Assembly (NCBI RefSeq): GCF_001644195.2
Contig: NZ_LWBL02000067.1
Span: forward strand, 1-55,589
Direction of reading: 5' to 3'
Source of the DNA: Bacillus marinisedimentorum
GTDB taxonomy: Bacteria > Bacillota > Bacilli > Bacillales > Bacillaceae_O
Length of the DNA: 55,589 nt
The notes under the pieces were generated by a model, which saw only the letters and a program-made list of their open reading frames with translations, did no database searches and was not told the origin of the DNA. This document shows positions 1-9,079 of this stretch, one piece after another. How positions within the stretch are numbered: position 1 is the stretch's first letter; each line of letters begins with the position of its first letter. The translations under genes were made by a program, and so were the position numbers.

Positions 1-172
1 TCAAACAGTTGCCCTTTCTTTTAGGGAAACTCTGTTTGAGCAGAAAGGTTTGGGAGCATCGAGAAGGTCGAGGAAGCGACTGAGGAGGCACCGGAGCGTA
101 TTTGCATACGTAAGGATGCCGATGAGGGAGCTGACGAAGAGATTCGAAGATGATCGCAAACCGTAATAAATT
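1..172 (+). other. rRNA operon spacer upstream of 5S
   Basis: This stretch has no protein-coding signal and leads directly into the 5S rRNA, so it is most likely the 23S-5S spacer of an rrn operon whose large genes lie outside the window. Positions 1-8 can pair with 32-39, with an inner CCCT/AGGG stem, giving a hairpin of the kind used in rRNA processing. The exact 23S end is not visible here. Confidence 0.5.
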
Positions 173-290
<118 letters not shown>

Positions 291-339
291 ATTCCCTTTT
301 TAAGGGACAGAGAAAGAGACAGCTGTATTTAACCAAAGT

Positions 340-361
340 TTTATCATCGCGGGATGGAGCA
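340..361 (+). repeat. truncated copy of the tRNA-fMet 5' end
   Basis: Twenty-two bases here are identical to 491-512, which comprise 8 bases of leader and the first 14 bases of the initiator tRNA gene. The match then stops, so the rest of a tRNA is missing. This looks like the vestige of a duplicated and then deleted tRNA-Met gene in the 5S-tRNA spacer. Confidence 0.75.
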
Positions 362-498
362 ACGAGCGTTACTTCTATGAGTTTGCTGCGAGTTGTCTCG
401 ACGCATCAATCACCCCCGAATAGGCTTGCAGAGGAAGAGACAGTTAGTTTTTGGCAACGTAATTCCAGGATACAACGTAACATCATAATTTTTATCAT

Positions 499-575
<77 letters not shown>

Positions 576-580
576 AATAT

Positions 581-657
581 GGTCCGGTAGTTCAGTTGGT
601 TAGAATGCCTGCCTGTCACGCAGGAGGTCGCGGGTTCGAGTCCCGTCCGGACCGCCA
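581..657 (+). tRNA. tRNA-Asp (GTC)
   Basis: A 77-nt tRNA with encoded CCA, five bases after tRNA-fMet. The acceptor stem GGTCCGG pairs with CCGGACC, the anticodon loop CTGTCAC gives GTC (Asp), and the T arm is GGTTCGAGTCC. It is probably cotranscribed with the upstream 5S and tRNA-fMet. Confidence 0.97.
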
Positions 658-664
658 TTTAGAG

Positions 665-692
665 CAAACGAAACAATGGTTTCGTTTTTTTT
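665..692 (+). terminator. Rho-independent terminator after tRNA-Asp
   Basis: AAACGAAAC (666-674) and GTTTCGTTT (679-687) form a 9-bp stem with a 4-nt loop, followed by a run of T. It lies eight bases after the tRNA-Asp CCA and probably ends the rRNA/tRNA transcript. Confidence 0.8.
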
Positions 693-788
693 ATTGGTTT
701 TATGCGAAGAGATGCCTCCATATAAGGAGCCTTTTCGGTTAAAATCGTAGGTTTTTGCCTTAAAATAAGATAAACTACATGATAGAGC

Positions 789-815
789 CCTTAGGACATG
801 TCCTAAGGTTTTTTT
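789..815 (+). terminator. second terminator, perfect palindrome with T tract
   Basis: CCTTAGGACATGTCCTAAGG is a perfect 20-bp palindrome followed by seven T. It acts as a backup terminator for the rRNA/tRNA unit and insulates thiL. Confidence 0.75.
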
Positions 816-890
816 GCACGGAAATAGAGGTATGCTAGAGATAAGCATTCCAACGAGAAATTTTTTCCAAACCACTGAGGGGGTAGACTG

Positions 891-1886
891 ATGCCGATTT
901 CAGGTGAGTTTTCTTTCATCCGCTCGATTACACCTGCTCAAACGTTTCAGCGGTCCCTTATCCAGGGAATCGGTGATGATGCTGCCGTGTATAGCGGAAG
1001 TGACAACTATTCTGAGGTTGTCTGCCTTGATACGATGGCGGAAGGAATCCATTTTACGCGGAAAACGATGAACCCGTTTGACCTTGGATATAAAGCCCTT
1101 GCCGTCAACATAAGCGACCTTGCCGCAATGGGGGCTGAACCGGCGTTTTACCTCGTGTCGGCCGCGATTTCGGAAGATTGGACGGAAGATGACCTGCAGG
1201 AGATGTATAAAGGGATGGCTGAACTCGGCAGCCGCTGGCAGATGGATTTGATCGGCGGTGACACGGTTGCCTCCAAATCAGGCCTGGTGTTGACGGTCGT
1301 CGTGATTGGCCGGGTGGAAAAAGGGAAAGAGCTGTTGCGGAGTACCGCGAAACCGGGGGATATCGTGTTTGTAACCGGTACACCCGGTGATTCGGCGGCA
1401 GGGCTGAAACTCTTGCTTGAGGAGCCTGGACGTGTCTACAGCAAGGCGGAACAATATTTTATCGAAAGGCACCGGCGGCCTGTTCCGCGTATCGAGGCCG
1501 GCAGGTTCCTGGCAGGATTGCAGCGGGTAGCGTTGAATGATGTAAGTGACGGGGTTGCAAGTGAGGCCAATGAACTTGCGGAAGCGAGCGGCGTAAGAAT
1601 TGATATTTCAGAAATGCGGCTGCCGGCAAGTCCGCAGCTGGAAGCACTCCCTTCAAATGAACGGATTTCGAGTATTCTATTTGGCGGAGAGGACTTTGAA
1701 TTGATTGGTACCATGTCCAAAATTGAATGGGAATCCATTCATGATGATGAGAAATTGAAATATGCCCTTCATGAAATCGGAACAGTGTGTGAAGCAGATG
1801 GTAAACCAGCCGTCTATTTGCATACTGCTTCAGGGGAAACCGAGCTGCTCGGGAAGAAGGGGTATAATCACTTTAAAAACGGGTGA
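891..1886 (+). CDS. thiL: thiamine-monophosphate kinase ThiL
   Basis: ThiL phosphorylates thiamine monophosphate to thiamine diphosphate, the last step of cofactor synthesis, in the cytosol. The 331-residue length is typical of this PurM-like ATP-binding family. The N-terminal GIGDDAAV motif (ATP/Mg binding), the acidic GGDT motif near residue 125 and the late FGGEDFEL motif are all present. The ATG at 891 follows a GAGGGGG ribosome site. It opens the conserved thiL-tsaE-tsaB-rimI-tsaD cluster; thiL itself is unrelated to tRNA modification and probably only shares the transcript. The gene looks intact. Confidence 0.96.
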   Translation: MPISGEFSFIRSITPAQTFQRSLIQGIGDDAAVYSGSDNYSEVVCLDTMAEGIHFTRKTMNPFDLGYKALAVNISDLAAMGAEPAFYLVSAAISEDWTEDDLQEMYKGMAELGSRWQMDLIGGDTVASKSGLVLTVVVIGRVEKGKELLRSTAKPGDIVFVTGTPGDSAAGLKLLLEEPGRVYSKAEQYFIERHRRPVPRIEAGRFLAGLQRVALNDVSDGVASEANELAEASGVRIDISEMRLPASPQLEALPSNERISSILFGGEDFELIGTMSKIEWESIHDDEKLKYALHEIGTVCEADGKPAVYLHTASGETELLGKKGYNHFKNG

Positions 1887-1891
1887 GTCAT

Positions 1892-2350
1892 ATGACAGAA
1901 GAAAAATTTGAATTCAACACGAAGTCTCCGGAAGAAACGATGGCATTTTCCCAACGGCTCGCTGATAAGCTTGGTCCCGGTGATGTGCTGACACTGGAAG
2001 GCGATCTTGGGGCAGGGAAGACGACATTTACAAAAGGACTGGCAAAAGGGCTCGGCGTCCGTCGGACCGTCAACAGTCCGACCTTCACGATCATCAAAGA
2101 ATACCAGGGCAGGCTTCCGCTTTTCCATATGGACGTATACCGTCTTGAAGACAGCGGGGAGGATCTTGGGTTTGATGAGTATTTTGAGGGTGACGGCGTA
2201 ACGATTGTGGAATGGGCTTCTATGATTCATGATCAGCTGCCTGATGAACGCCTGGATATATTCCTGTATCATGAAGGGGACGACAACAGGCGTATTGTGC
2301 TGACGCCAAAGGGAGAGCACTACATAACGATTTGTAAGGAGATTGTTTGA
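1892..2350 (+). CDS. tsaE: tRNA t6A synthesis ATPase TsaE
   Basis: TsaE is the P-loop ATPase that drives turnover of the TsaB-TsaD complex during threonylcarbamoyl-adenosine (t6A) modification of ANN-decoding tRNAs. The Walker A motif [14 protein letters not shown] lies near residue 35, followed by the family's NSPTFTI segment and a VEWA motif. The length of 152 residues is normal. I chose the ATG at 1892, preceded by GGGTGAG, over an in-frame GTG at 1883 that would overlap the thiL stop. It is tightly coupled to thiL and tsaB. Confidence 0.94.
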   Translation: MTEEKFEFNTKSPEETMAFSQRLADKLGPGDVLTLEGDLGAGKTTFTKGLAKGLGVRRTVNSPTFTIIKEYQGRLPLFHMDVYRLEDSGEDLGFDEYFEGDGVTIVEWASMIHDQLPDERLDIFLYHEGDDNRRIVLTPKGEHYITICKEIV

Positions 2351-2352
2351 TT

Positions 2353-3048
2353 ATGAAGGCGCTTGCCATTGATACCTCTAACCTGGTGATGGGGATAGCC
2401 GTCATTTCTGATGACCGCATTACCGGTGAAATGATAACCAACTTAAAAAAGAACCATTCTGTGCGGCTGATGCCGGCGATAGACCAGCTCCTGAAAGATG
2501 TGGACATGAAGCCGGCCGAACTGAATCGCATTATTGTGGCGAACGGTCCCGGTTCCTATACGGGAGTAAGGATCGGCGTATCAATCGCGAAAACACTGGC
2601 CTGGGCATTGAACATTCCAGTCACTGGTGTCTCAAGCCTTGACGTTTTGGCCCAGAATGGGAAAATGGCCGGATCTTATGTTTCCCCGATTTTCGATGCA
2701 AGGCGCGGCCAGGTGTATACTGCATTGTATGATGCTGCGAACGGCATGAAGGTTGAAAAGGAGGAGCGGATTATCCAGCTGGATGACTGGCTTCCAATGC
2801 TTCAAGAAAAGGAAAAACCTGTTCTGTTTATGGGCAATGACTTGCCGATCCACCAGAACCGTATTGTAGAAGTGCTGGGGGAGCAGGCTGTAATTGCCCC
2901 GTTAACCGCCCATAATCCGCGTCCTTCGGAATTGGCGTATCTCGGCATTCAAAAAGAGGCGGTTCCTGTGCATGAATTCGTTCCGAACTACTTGCGTTTA
3001 GCGGAGGCTGAGGCCAAATGGCTCGAATCACAGAACCGGCAGGGGTAA
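2353..3048 (+). CDS. tsaB: t6A synthesis scaffold protein TsaB
   Basis: TsaB is a catalytically inactive ASKHA-fold paralogue of TsaD that dimerises with it and with TsaE to make t6A on tRNA. The N-terminal MKALAIDTSN segment and the phosphate-loop-like NGPGSYTGVRIG motif (about residues 65-76) identify the family; the metal-binding HxxxH of TsaD is absent, as expected. The ATG at 2353 is preferred because AAGGAG lies 11 nt upstream; an in-frame TTG at 2347 is the alternative. About 231 residues, usual for TsaB. Confidence 0.94.
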   Translation: MKALAIDTSNLVMGIAVISDDRITGEMITNLKKNHSVRLMPAIDQLLKDVDMKPAELNRIIVANGPGSYTGVRIGVSIAKTLAWALNIPVTGVSSLDVLAQNGKMAGSYVSPIFDARRGQVYTALYDAANGMKVEKEERIIQLDDWLPMLQEKEKPVLFMGNDLPIHQNRIVEVLGEQAVIAPLTAHNPRPSELAYLGIQKEAVPVHEFVPNYLRLAEAEAKWLESQNRQG

Positions 3049-3053
3049 ACGAT

Positions 3054-3512
3054 ATGGAAAACAGGCCGGTCATGAGGCTGATGACAGTCAGCGATATAGA
3101 TGAAGTGGAGAAAATTGAACAGGCCTGCTTTGCGACACCGTGGAGCAGGGAATCGTTTTACAATGAGGTGGAGATCAACCAGTTCGCTAAATATCTCGTT
3201 CTGGAGCTGAATGGCAGTGTGATCGGATATTGCGGGCTGTGGATCATTATTGATGAAGGGCATATAACCAATATCGCGGTTTTGCCGGAATACCGGGGGC
3301 GGAAGTTCGGGGAAAAATTACTGCGCTATGCCCTTGCCCTTGCAAGGGGGCAGGGAGCGAATACAGTAACGCTTGAAGTCAGGGCTAGCAATGCCGCTGC
3401 ACAGAATCTATACCGTAAACTGGGATTCCAGGAAGGCGGCATACGAAAAAATTATTATACTGATAATAATGAAGACGCATTAGTGATGTGGGTGAACTTA
3501 AATGAAAAATAA
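3054..3512 (+). CDS. rimI: ribosomal protein S18-alanine N-acetyltransferase RimI
   Basis: A GNAT-family acetyltransferase that N-terminally acetylates ribosomal protein bS18 and possibly other proteins. The acetyl-CoA loop [13 protein letters not shown], the beta-4 segment VTLEVRASN and the C-terminal [10 protein letters not shown] motif are all typical. The ATG at 3054 follows CAGGGG at good spacing; an in-frame ATG at 3018 lies inside tsaB and lacks a comparable site. The end overlaps the start of tsaD by 11 nt, so the two are translationally coupled. The order tsaB-rimI-tsaD is widespread in Firmicutes. Confidence 0.93.
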   Translation: MENRPVMRLMTVSDIDEVEKIEQACFATPWSRESFYNEVEINQFAKYLVLELNGSVIGYCGLWIIIDEGHITNIAVLPEYRGRKFGEKLLRYALALARGQGANTVTLEVRASNAAAQNLYRKLGFQEGGIRKNYYTDNNEDALVMWVNLNEK

Positions 3513-4527
3513 TGAAACTGAATTGATACTAGGAATTGAAACGAGCTGTGATGAGACAGCGGCGTCCGTCATTAAGAATGGAACCGAAATTCTTTCCAAC
3601 GTGGTTGCTTCCCAGATCGAAAGCCATAAACGATTCGGCGGCGTTGTGCCGGAAATCGCCTCAAGGCATCATGTGGAGCAGCTTACCGTCGTGCTGCAGG
3701 AAGCGCTTGACCAGGCGGGAATCACGCTTGAGGACCTGGATGCGGTCGCGGTCACACAGGGACCCGGGCTTGTAGGCGCCTTGCTTGTCGGAGTGAATGC
3801 CGCAAAAGCGATTGCGCTGGCACATGATATTCCGCTTATAGCCGTTCATCATATTGCCGGTCATATATATGCAAACCGCCTCCAGCAAGAATTTGAGTTT
3901 CCGGTGCTCGCACTTGTCGTCTCGGGCGGTCATACCGAGCTTGTCCTTATGAGGGAGCATGGACATTATGAAGTGATCGGGGAAACGAGGGATGATGCTG
4001 CAGGAGAAGCATACGACAAAGTAGCGCGGACGCTGAAACTTCCGTATCCAGGCGGTCCGCATATCGATCGGCTGGCCAGTGAAGGGGAACCGGCAATTGA
4101 CTTGCCGCGCGCATGGCTTGAACCGGATTCGTATGATTTCAGCTTCAGCGGGCTGAAATCAGCAGTTATCAACACGCTGCACAATGCTGCCCAGCGCGGC
4201 GAAGAAATCGAACCCGAGAATCTTGCAGCCAGTTTCCAGGAAAGCGTCATTGATGTACTGGTGACGAAGACGATAAAAGCAGCGGAGGAGTACAGGGTGA
4301 AGCAGGTTGTGCTGGCAGGAGGGGTAGCCGCAAATAGAGGCCTGCGCAGCCGGCTTGAAAAGGAGTTCGATCAGCTTACGGCCGATTTGATTATCCCGCC
4401 GCTTTCGCTTTGCACAGACAACGCCGCTATGATTGCGGCAGCAGGCAGCATCGAATTCAATAAAGGAAAGCGTGCTCCATTTTCGTTAAATGCCCATCCG
4501 GGGCTGGATCTGGAGTCGTTCAATTAA
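3502..4527 (+). CDS. tsaD: tRNA t6A transferase subunit TsaD
   Basis: TsaD (formerly Gcp/YgjD) transfers the threonylcarbamoyl group from TC-AMP to A37 of ANN-reading tRNAs. The start [12 protein letters not shown], the metal-binding HHIAGH, the SGGHTELVL phosphate loop and the late [10 protein letters not shown] and CTDNAAMIA motifs are all present across 341 residues, the standard length. It is the last gene of the thiL cluster and is followed by a strong terminator. The sequence is intact. Confidence 0.97.
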   Translation: MKNNETELILGIETSCDETAASVIKNGTEILSNVVASQIESHKRFGGVVPEIASRHHVEQLTVVLQEALDQAGITLEDLDAVAVTQGPGLVGALLVGVNAAKAIALAHDIPLIAVHHIAGHIYANRLQQEFEFPVLALVVSGGHTELVLMREHGHYEVIGETRDDAAGEAYDKVARTLKLPYPGGPHIDRLASEGEPAIDLPRAWLEPDSYDFSFSGLKSAVINTLHNAAQRGEEIEPENLAASFQESVIDVLVTKTIKAAEEYRVKQVVLAGGVAANRGLRSRLEKEFDQLTADLIIPPLSLCTDNAAMIAAAGSIEFNKGKRAPFSLNAHPGLDLESFN

Positions 4528-4552
4528 ACCGCTGTATAGGCAGCGGTTTTTT
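4526..4552 (+). terminator. terminator of the thiL-tsaD operon
   Basis: AAACCGCTG (4526-4534) pairs with CAGCGGTTT (4541-4549) around a 6-nt loop and runs into T residues, directly at the tsaD stop codon. Confidence 0.88.
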
Positions 4553-4716
4553 CTATGACAAAAGGTCTAAAGAGGTAATAATAATTTGAATTGTAAAAAA
4601 GTTTAACTTAAAACCTGTGCTTTTGAACCAGGACATTTACCAAAAAAGATCGGTTTATAGATGTTTTAACCTGTTTGAAATAGGGAAAAGAGTATAAAAG
4701 ACTATTAACAGGTTAT

Positions 4717-4887
4717 TTATCCACAGCATGCCATTTTTGTGGAAAAACAAATGGAACAGCGGTATAAAAGGTTTTACTATGTTAATAACATTCTGTGGAT
4801 AAAAACGGGTGATTTTGTGGATAATGGGGATAAATCTGTTAATCCTCTTTCTTACTAACTATTTTTTGTGTATAACTCTGTGGATGG
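4717..4887. promoter_or_regulatory. cluster of DnaA boxes
   Basis: Three exact DnaA boxes lie here: TTATCCACA at 4717-4725 (+) and its complement TGTGGATAA at 4794-4802 and 4816-4824. Near matches occur at 4738-4746 (TGTGGAAAA), 4825-4833 (TGGGGATAA), 4867-4875 (TGTGTATAA) and 4879-4887 (TGTGGATGG). Seven sites in 171 bp, six of them pointing the same way, in AT-rich non-coding DNA between convergent genes are not expected by chance. No dnaA or dnaN is nearby, so this is more likely a DnaA-titrating or regulatory cluster than oriC. I recall a DnaA-box cluster at gcp (tsaD) in B. subtilis, but could not check it. Confidence 0.85.
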
Positions 4888-4910
4888 TGTGAATAGTTTT
4901 AAAATATAGA

Positions 4911-4941
4911 AAACCGGTGCAAAGCTGCACCGGTTTTTTTA
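4911..4941. terminator. bidirectional terminator between convergent genes
   Basis: AAACCGGTGCA (4911-4921) pairs with TGCACCGGTTT (4926-4936) with a 4-nt loop, A-rich on the left and T-rich on the right. It can end transcripts from either side, including the ABC-F gene on the minus strand. Confidence 0.85.
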
Positions 4942-4998
4942 TAGGTAAGGAAATTAAAAAATGTTTGCGTTGTTGATAAAAAGCCAGAAGGGAGTCAT

Positions 4999-5120
4999 CC
5001 AGCTCCAGGCGCCAGCGGCTATCGTCATAAGCGGTTCATCCCCTCCGGAAGGAAAGACCACCTTCCTGCGGGTACCCCCGCTTATGCGTACGCCGCTAAG
5101 CGTGCGCCCTGCGCTTTTGT
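4999..5120. repeat. REP-like palindromic element, copy 1
   Basis: A GC-rich segment starting CCAGCTCCAGGCGCCAGCGG and ending with GCGCCCTGCGCTTTT is shared with 50322-50406. Internal arms CATAAGCGG/CCGCTTATG and GCGCCAGCGGC/GCCGCTAAGCG can fold into a long hairpin. This copy carries about 35 extra bases in its loop. It follows the 3' end of the ABC-F gene, a usual place for dispersed Bacillus repeats. Confidence 0.7.
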
Positions 5121-5188
5121 TCCTGAAAAGCGGATAGCGGCGAATCGCAGAAACAGGCACCTGACTGCGGACTGCCGCTTGCGCTTCT

Positions 5189-7141
5189 TTATTCAGTTTC
5201 GGCCAATTGAAGCTCTTCCCATTCTTCCATCAACTGCTCGAGTTCTTCCTGTAAGGCCGTCAATTCCGTGTGATGCAGGGCTGATTTTTCATGGTCTTCA
5301 TATATTTCCGGAAGGGCGAGCAGTGCTTCTTTTTCTTCGATTTGTTCCTCCAGCCCGGCAATACGGAGTTCGATTTCTTCAATTTTTCGCAGCCGCTGCC
5401 GTTCTCTCTTTTTTTCTTCTTTGTCCTGCATGTACTTCGATTTGTCGCCGCCCTGCTGATCATGATTGCCGGAAGGGGCAGCTGCCGCTTTTTCTTCCTG
5501 TTCGAGACGGGCGAGTTCTTCCATTTCATTTTTCTTATCCACATAGTAATCATAATCGCCGAGAAATTCGGTCACTGTTTTTGTGGATAGTTCCATGATT
5601 CGGTCTGCAATCCTGTTGATAAAGTAACGGTCATGGGATACGAACAGGATTGTGCCTGGATAATCAATCAGTGCTGATTCAAGCACTTCTTTGCTGTCGA
5701 GGTCCAGATGGTTCGTCGGTTCGTCGAGGATAAGGAAATTCGCTTTCTTAAACATCAGTTTACACAGGGCCAGCCGCGCTTTTTCCCCGCCGCTGAGCCC
5801 TGAAACAGGCTTGAGGACATCATCGCCGCTGAACAGGAAATTTCCTAGGGCGGTCCGGATTTCCTTTTCGCTCTTGAGAGGGTACTCGTCCCACAGTTCA
5901 TCAAGGACACGCTTGTTTGATTTCAGGCTGGCCTGTTCCTGATCGTAATAGCCCACAGATACGTTGCTGCCGTAGACGATGGAGCCTGATGTGACGTTGT
6001 CGCTGCGCATGATGGCTTTCAGCAAAGTGGATTTGCCCGCTCCGTTCGGACCGACAAGTGCGATGCTGTCGCCGCGGTTGATCGTTGTATTCAATCCGGA
6101 AAAAAGTGGCTCTTTACCGGGATATGCAAGCGACAGATCGTTGATTTTCAATACATCGTTCCCGCTTTGCCGTTCAATTTCGAAGGAAAAGGAAGCCGAT
6201 TTGGCATCACCTTGCGGCCTGTCCATCTTATCCATTTTCTGAAGCTGTTTGCGGCGGCTCTGTGCCCGTTTTGTCGTGGAAGCCCTGGCGATGTTGCGCT
6301 GGATGAAATCTTCAAGCTTGGCGATTTCCTCCTGCTGTTTTTCATACTGTTTCAAGTCGCGTTCGTACCGTTGGGCTTTTTCATCCAGATAGCTGCTGTA
6401 GTTGCCGTGGAATTTGCCGGTCGTATGGCGTGAAATTTCATACACAACATTGACGATGCGATCAAGAAAATAACGGTCATGAGATACAATCAGTAAAGCG
6501 CCCGGATAACCTTGCAAATACTGCTCAAGCCATGTAAGCGTTTCGATGTCCAGATGGTTCGTCGGTTCATCCAGAATCAGCAAATCAGGTTTTGTCAGCA
6601 GAAGTTTGGCGAGAGCAAGCCGGGTTTTCTGGCCCCCGCTCAACGTTGAAATCGGTGTATTTGTATCAAATCTGCTGAAGTTCAGACCGTGCAGGACCGT
6701 ACGTATATCCGCCTCATATTGATATCCGCCTTCATCTTTGAAGACGAGCTGCAATTCATCATATTCTTTCATGAGCTTGTCATAGGCAGCACCGTCATTC
6801 AGTAAATCGGGGTCCCCCATCTTAGCCTCCATGGCGCGCAGCCTTTTTTCCATATTCAGCAGCGGTTCAAAGACACTCAGCATCTCATCCCAAATCGACA
6901 AATTGGATTCCAGGCCGGTATCCTGGGCAAGATAACCGAGTGAAAGGTCTTTCGGCTTGATGATCTCGCCTTCATCATAAGACATCTGGCCCGCGATGAT
7001 TTTCAAGAGCGTGGATTTGCCCGCCCCGTTCCTGCCGACAAGCGCAATGCGGTCATTTGATTGTACTTCCAATTTAATATTCGATAAAATAAGATCAGCG
7101 CCAAAATGCTTTGTCAACTGATTTACTTGAAGCAATATCAT
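5189..7141 (-). CDS. ydiF: ABC-F family ribosome-associated ATPase (YdiF-like)
   Basis: ABC-F proteins have no membrane part; they bind the ribosomal E site and adjust translation or protect against antibiotics. The 650 residues contain two ATPase cassettes: Walker A GRNGAGKST (about 36) with LSGGQKTRLALAK and LILDEPTNHLD, then GPNGAGKST (about 360) with LSGGEKARLALCK and a second LILDEPTNHLD. Between them lies a charged linker rich in Lys/Glu (PtIM), and the last 100 residues form a Glu/Lys/Gln-rich coiled coil typical of the YdiF/Uup group. It is transcribed away from moaC and convergent with tsaD. Confidence 0.93.
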   Translation of the reverse strand: MILLQVNQLTKHFGADLILSNIKLEVQSNDRIALVGRNGAGKSTLLKIIAGQMSYDEGEIIKPKDLSLGYLAQDTGLESNLSIWDEMLSVFEPLLNMEKRLRAMEAKMGDPDLLNDGAAYDKLMKEYDELQLVFKDEGGYQYEADIRTVLHGLNFSRFDTNTPISTLSGGQKTRLALAKLLLTKPDLLILDEPTNHLDIETLTWLEQYLQGYPGALLIVSHDRYFLDRIVNVVYEISRHTTGKFHGNYSSYLDEKAQRYERDLKQYEKQQEEIAKLEDFIQRNIARASTTKRAQSRRKQLQKMDKMDRPQGDAKSASFSFEIERQSGNDVLKINDLSLAYPGKEPLFSGLNTTINRGDSIALVGPNGAGKSTLLKAIMRSDNVTSGSIVYGSNVSVGYYDQEQASLKSNKRVLDELWDEYPLKSEKEIRTALGNFLFSGDDVLKPVSGLSGGEKARLALCKLMFKKANFLILDEPTNHLDLDSKEVLESALIDYPGTILFVSHDRYFINRIADRIMELSTKTVTEFLGDYDYYVDKKNEMEELARLEQEEKAAAAPSGNHDQQGGDKSKYMQDKEEKKRERQRLRKIEEIELRIAGLEEQIEEKEALLALPEIYEDHEKSALHHTELTALQEELEQLMEEWEELQLAETE

Positions 7142-7299
7142 AGCAGTTCACCTCTATATTCGATAGCTTTAGTGTATCGCACCGGGAATCAGCTGGGCAA
7201 CCTGGGGCTTTTAAGAATACGCAATTGTCGATTATTCGTTTCAAAAAAGGCCCGATCTCGGGTTATAATGATAGAAAGCAAGCTGAGAGGAGTTTTCGT

Positions 7300-7800
7300 A
7301 TGGCATCTGAGTTTACTCACTTTAATGAGCAGGGCAGGGCAAAAATGGTCGATATCGCGGACAAGCAGGCAACCGTCCGGACGGCGCTGGCCCATTCGAG
7401 TGTTCAGGTAAGTGAAGAGATATATACAAAAATACAGGACAATGAGATTGGCAAAGGAGACGTGCTGGCAGTCGCTCAAGTTGCCGGTATCATGGCAGCC
7501 AAAAAAACACCGGAATGGATTCCGATGTGCCACCCGCTTCAGCTGAAAGGGGTCGATGTCTCGTTCGAATGGCAAAAACCCGCAGATGGCAGTAAAGACG
7601 GTGATTATATTCTGCATATCGGCGCAAGTGTCAAAACGAAGGGGAACACAGGCGTGGAAATGGAAGCGCTAACGGCAGCATCCGCAACAGCGCTGACGGT
7701 GTATGATATGTGTAAGGCAGTGGATAAAGGAATGATCATCGGCCCGACCTACCTGGTGGAAAAGACAGGCGGCAAAAGCGGAGATTTTCGAAGAGAATAG
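7300..7800 (+). CDS. moaC: cyclic pyranopterin monophosphate synthase MoaC
   Basis: MoaC converts the GTP-derived cyclic dehydro intermediate made by MoaA into cyclic pyranopterin monophosphate, the first stable precursor of molybdenum cofactor. The 166-residue product has the usual length and carries the active-site MCHPLQL motif and the [17 protein letters not shown] segment. The ATG at 7300 follows GAGAGGAG; a longer frame starting upstream has no comparable site. A TATAAT at 7264-7269 is a possible -10 box, but I see no good -35. It is divergent from the ABC-F gene and upstream of rex, an order I recall from B. subtilis. Confidence 0.95.
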   Translation: MASEFTHFNEQGRAKMVDIADKQATVRTALAHSSVQVSEEIYTKIQDNEIGKGDVLAVAQVAGIMAAKKTPEWIPMCHPLQLKGVDVSFEWQKPADGSKDGDYILHIGASVKTKGNTGVEMEALTAASATALTVYDMCKAVDKGMIIGPTYLVEKTGGKSGDFRRE

Positions 7801-7833
7801 AACAAAGCGAAAAGCAGTGTTGGGGGTTAAATT

Positions 7834-8496
7834 ATGGAAATCGATAAAAATAAAATCCCGCAGGCAACGGCAAAAAGGCTGCCGTTATACTACCGTTTTC
7901 TGAAGAATTTGCATTCATCAGGGAAACAGCGGGTGTCGTCTGCGGAATTAAGCGAAGCGGTCAAGGTTGACTCAGCGACAATCCGCCGTGATTTTTCTTA
8001 CTTCGGTGCACTTGGCAAAAAAGGGTATGGGTATAATGTGAGCTATCTGCTGTCATTTTTCAGGGAGACGCTTGACCAGGATGAAATTACAAAAGTCGCC
8101 TTGATCGGTGTCGGTAACCTTGGCAGGGCCCTTTTGCATTACAATTTCACCAAAAATAACAATACGAAAATCGCAATGGCATTTGACGTGAATGAGAACC
8201 AGATCGGAACTGAAATCGGCGGCGTGCCGATTTACGATAGTGAAAAGCTGGAAGAGCGGCTTGGAGATGTATCTGTCGCCATTTTGACGGTGCCTGCACC
8301 CGCAGCGCAATCCGTCACCGACCGCCTTGTGAAAGCCGGCATCAGCGGCATCCTGAACTTCACTCCGGCCCGGCTGGCGACACCGCCTCATATCCGGGTC
8401 CATCATATCGACCTTGCGATTGAACTGCAGTCACTGATCTACTTCCTGAAGCATTATCCTCTCAGTGAAGGTGAGCAGGAAGAGGCAGAAGAATAA
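7834..8496 (+). CDS. rex: redox-sensing transcriptional repressor Rex
   Basis: Rex is a homodimeric repressor that senses the NADH/NAD ratio and controls fermentation and respiration genes. Residues 1-75 form a winged helix ([20 protein letters not shown]) followed by the conserved [13 protein letters not shown] motif; residues 85-205 form a Rossmann domain with GVGNLGRAL. The C-terminal helix [13 protein letters not shown] is the domain-swapped segment of the family. The length of 220 residues is normal. The ATG follows TTGGGGG. A terminator lies shortly after. Confidence 0.96.
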   Translation: MEIDKNKIPQATAKRLPLYYRFLKNLHSSGKQRVSSAELSEAVKVDSATIRRDFSYFGALGKKGYGYNVSYLLSFFRETLDQDEITKVALIGVGNLGRALLHYNFTKNNNTKIAMAFDVNENQIGTEIGGVPIYDSEKLEERLGDVSVAILTVPAPAAQSVTDRLVKAGISGILNFTPARLATPPHIRVHHIDLAIELQSLIYFLKHYPLSEGEQEEAEE

Positions 8497-8555
8497 AACG
8501 AACCCGCGGTTTTTGAGTAACTGGCAGGGTTGAAACATAAACGAATATATCTTTG

Positions 8556-8592
8556 GAGGTGGAATCGGCACGCTGATTCACACCTCTTTTTT
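8556..8592 (+). terminator. terminator after rex
   Basis: GAGGTGGAATC (8556-8566) pairs with GATTCACACCTC (8575-8586), with one bulge, and is followed by TTTTTT. Confidence 0.75.
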
Positions 8593-8671
8593 GTTGTTAT
8601 CGTAACGGTCAACGGCATTTTCAAATTTCTATTAACTGGGGTACATGGGCTTTTCATATTGTTACCTGAAT

Positions 8672-8822
8672 TATGCGTTCCCGAAAAGGTCTTCGGAGTT
8701 CCAAAAAGGAAACGCAACGAGCTATGCGTTCCGGAAAAGGCTTTCGGAGTACGAAAAAGGGAACGAATCGATACTATGCGTTCCCAAAAAGGTCTTCGGA
8801 TCACCGAAAAGGGAACGCATCA
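8672..8822. repeat. three tandem 51-52 bp hairpin repeats
   Basis: Three imperfect units start at 8672, 8723 and 8775, each opening with TATGCGTTCC and closing with a GGAA(A)CG segment, so each unit can fold back on itself. The middle carries AAAAGGTCTTCGGA-like sequence. No reading frame is convincingly coding across them. They fill the rex-MFS interval (8497-9171), which otherwise holds two terminators and the operators listed below. Confidence 0.8.
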
Positions 8823-8906
8823 AGTAATTCATCAGCATAAGGAACGGACAGATTTCAGCTAATTCAAATTTTTCTTCCCAATCATGCTCTTAAATTTAAC
8901 ATCAAC

Positions 8907-8940
8907 AAGAAGACCGGAACCCAAACTGGTCTTCTTATTA
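8907..8940 (+). terminator. terminator-like hairpin
   Basis: AAGAAGACC (8907-8915) pairs with GGTCTTCTT (8928-8936), followed by ATTATTT. No gene ends directly before it, so it may be a relic of a lost gene. Confidence 0.6.
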
Positions 8941-9001
8941 TTTAGTGTGTTAATAAGCTCACTCGAACCTGTAAGCGGTCCCAGCCGTGGGTTTTAAAAA
9001 G

Positions 9002-9023
9002 TTAAACAAACGTTTATTTAAAA
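9002..9023. promoter_or_regulatory. palindromic operator, copy 1
   Basis: TAAACAAACGTTTATTTA is a near-perfect 18-bp palindrome (half-site TAAAYAAACG). An identical copy lies 56 bp downstream. Such palindromes upstream of a drug-efflux gene resemble TetR-family operators, but no TetR gene is adjacent. Confidence 0.65.
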
Positions 9024-9056
9024 AGAGAATGCACCGGTCACGAGGGCTGCTGGAGA

Positions 9057-9079
9057 TTTAAACAAACGTTTATTTAAAA
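9057..9079. promoter_or_regulatory. palindromic operator, copy 2
   Basis: This is a second identical TAAACAAACGTTTATTTA palindrome, 93 bp upstream of the MFS start codon. A weak promoter (TTTTCA at 9097-9102 and TATGAT at 9119-9124, 16-bp spacer) would begin just downstream, which suits repression. Confidence 0.65.

Noticed and set aside
4717-4887. Chromosomal origin oriC
   Set aside because: DnaA boxes are present, but there is no dnaA, dnaN or clear AT-rich unwinding module beside them; a DnaA-box cluster fits better.
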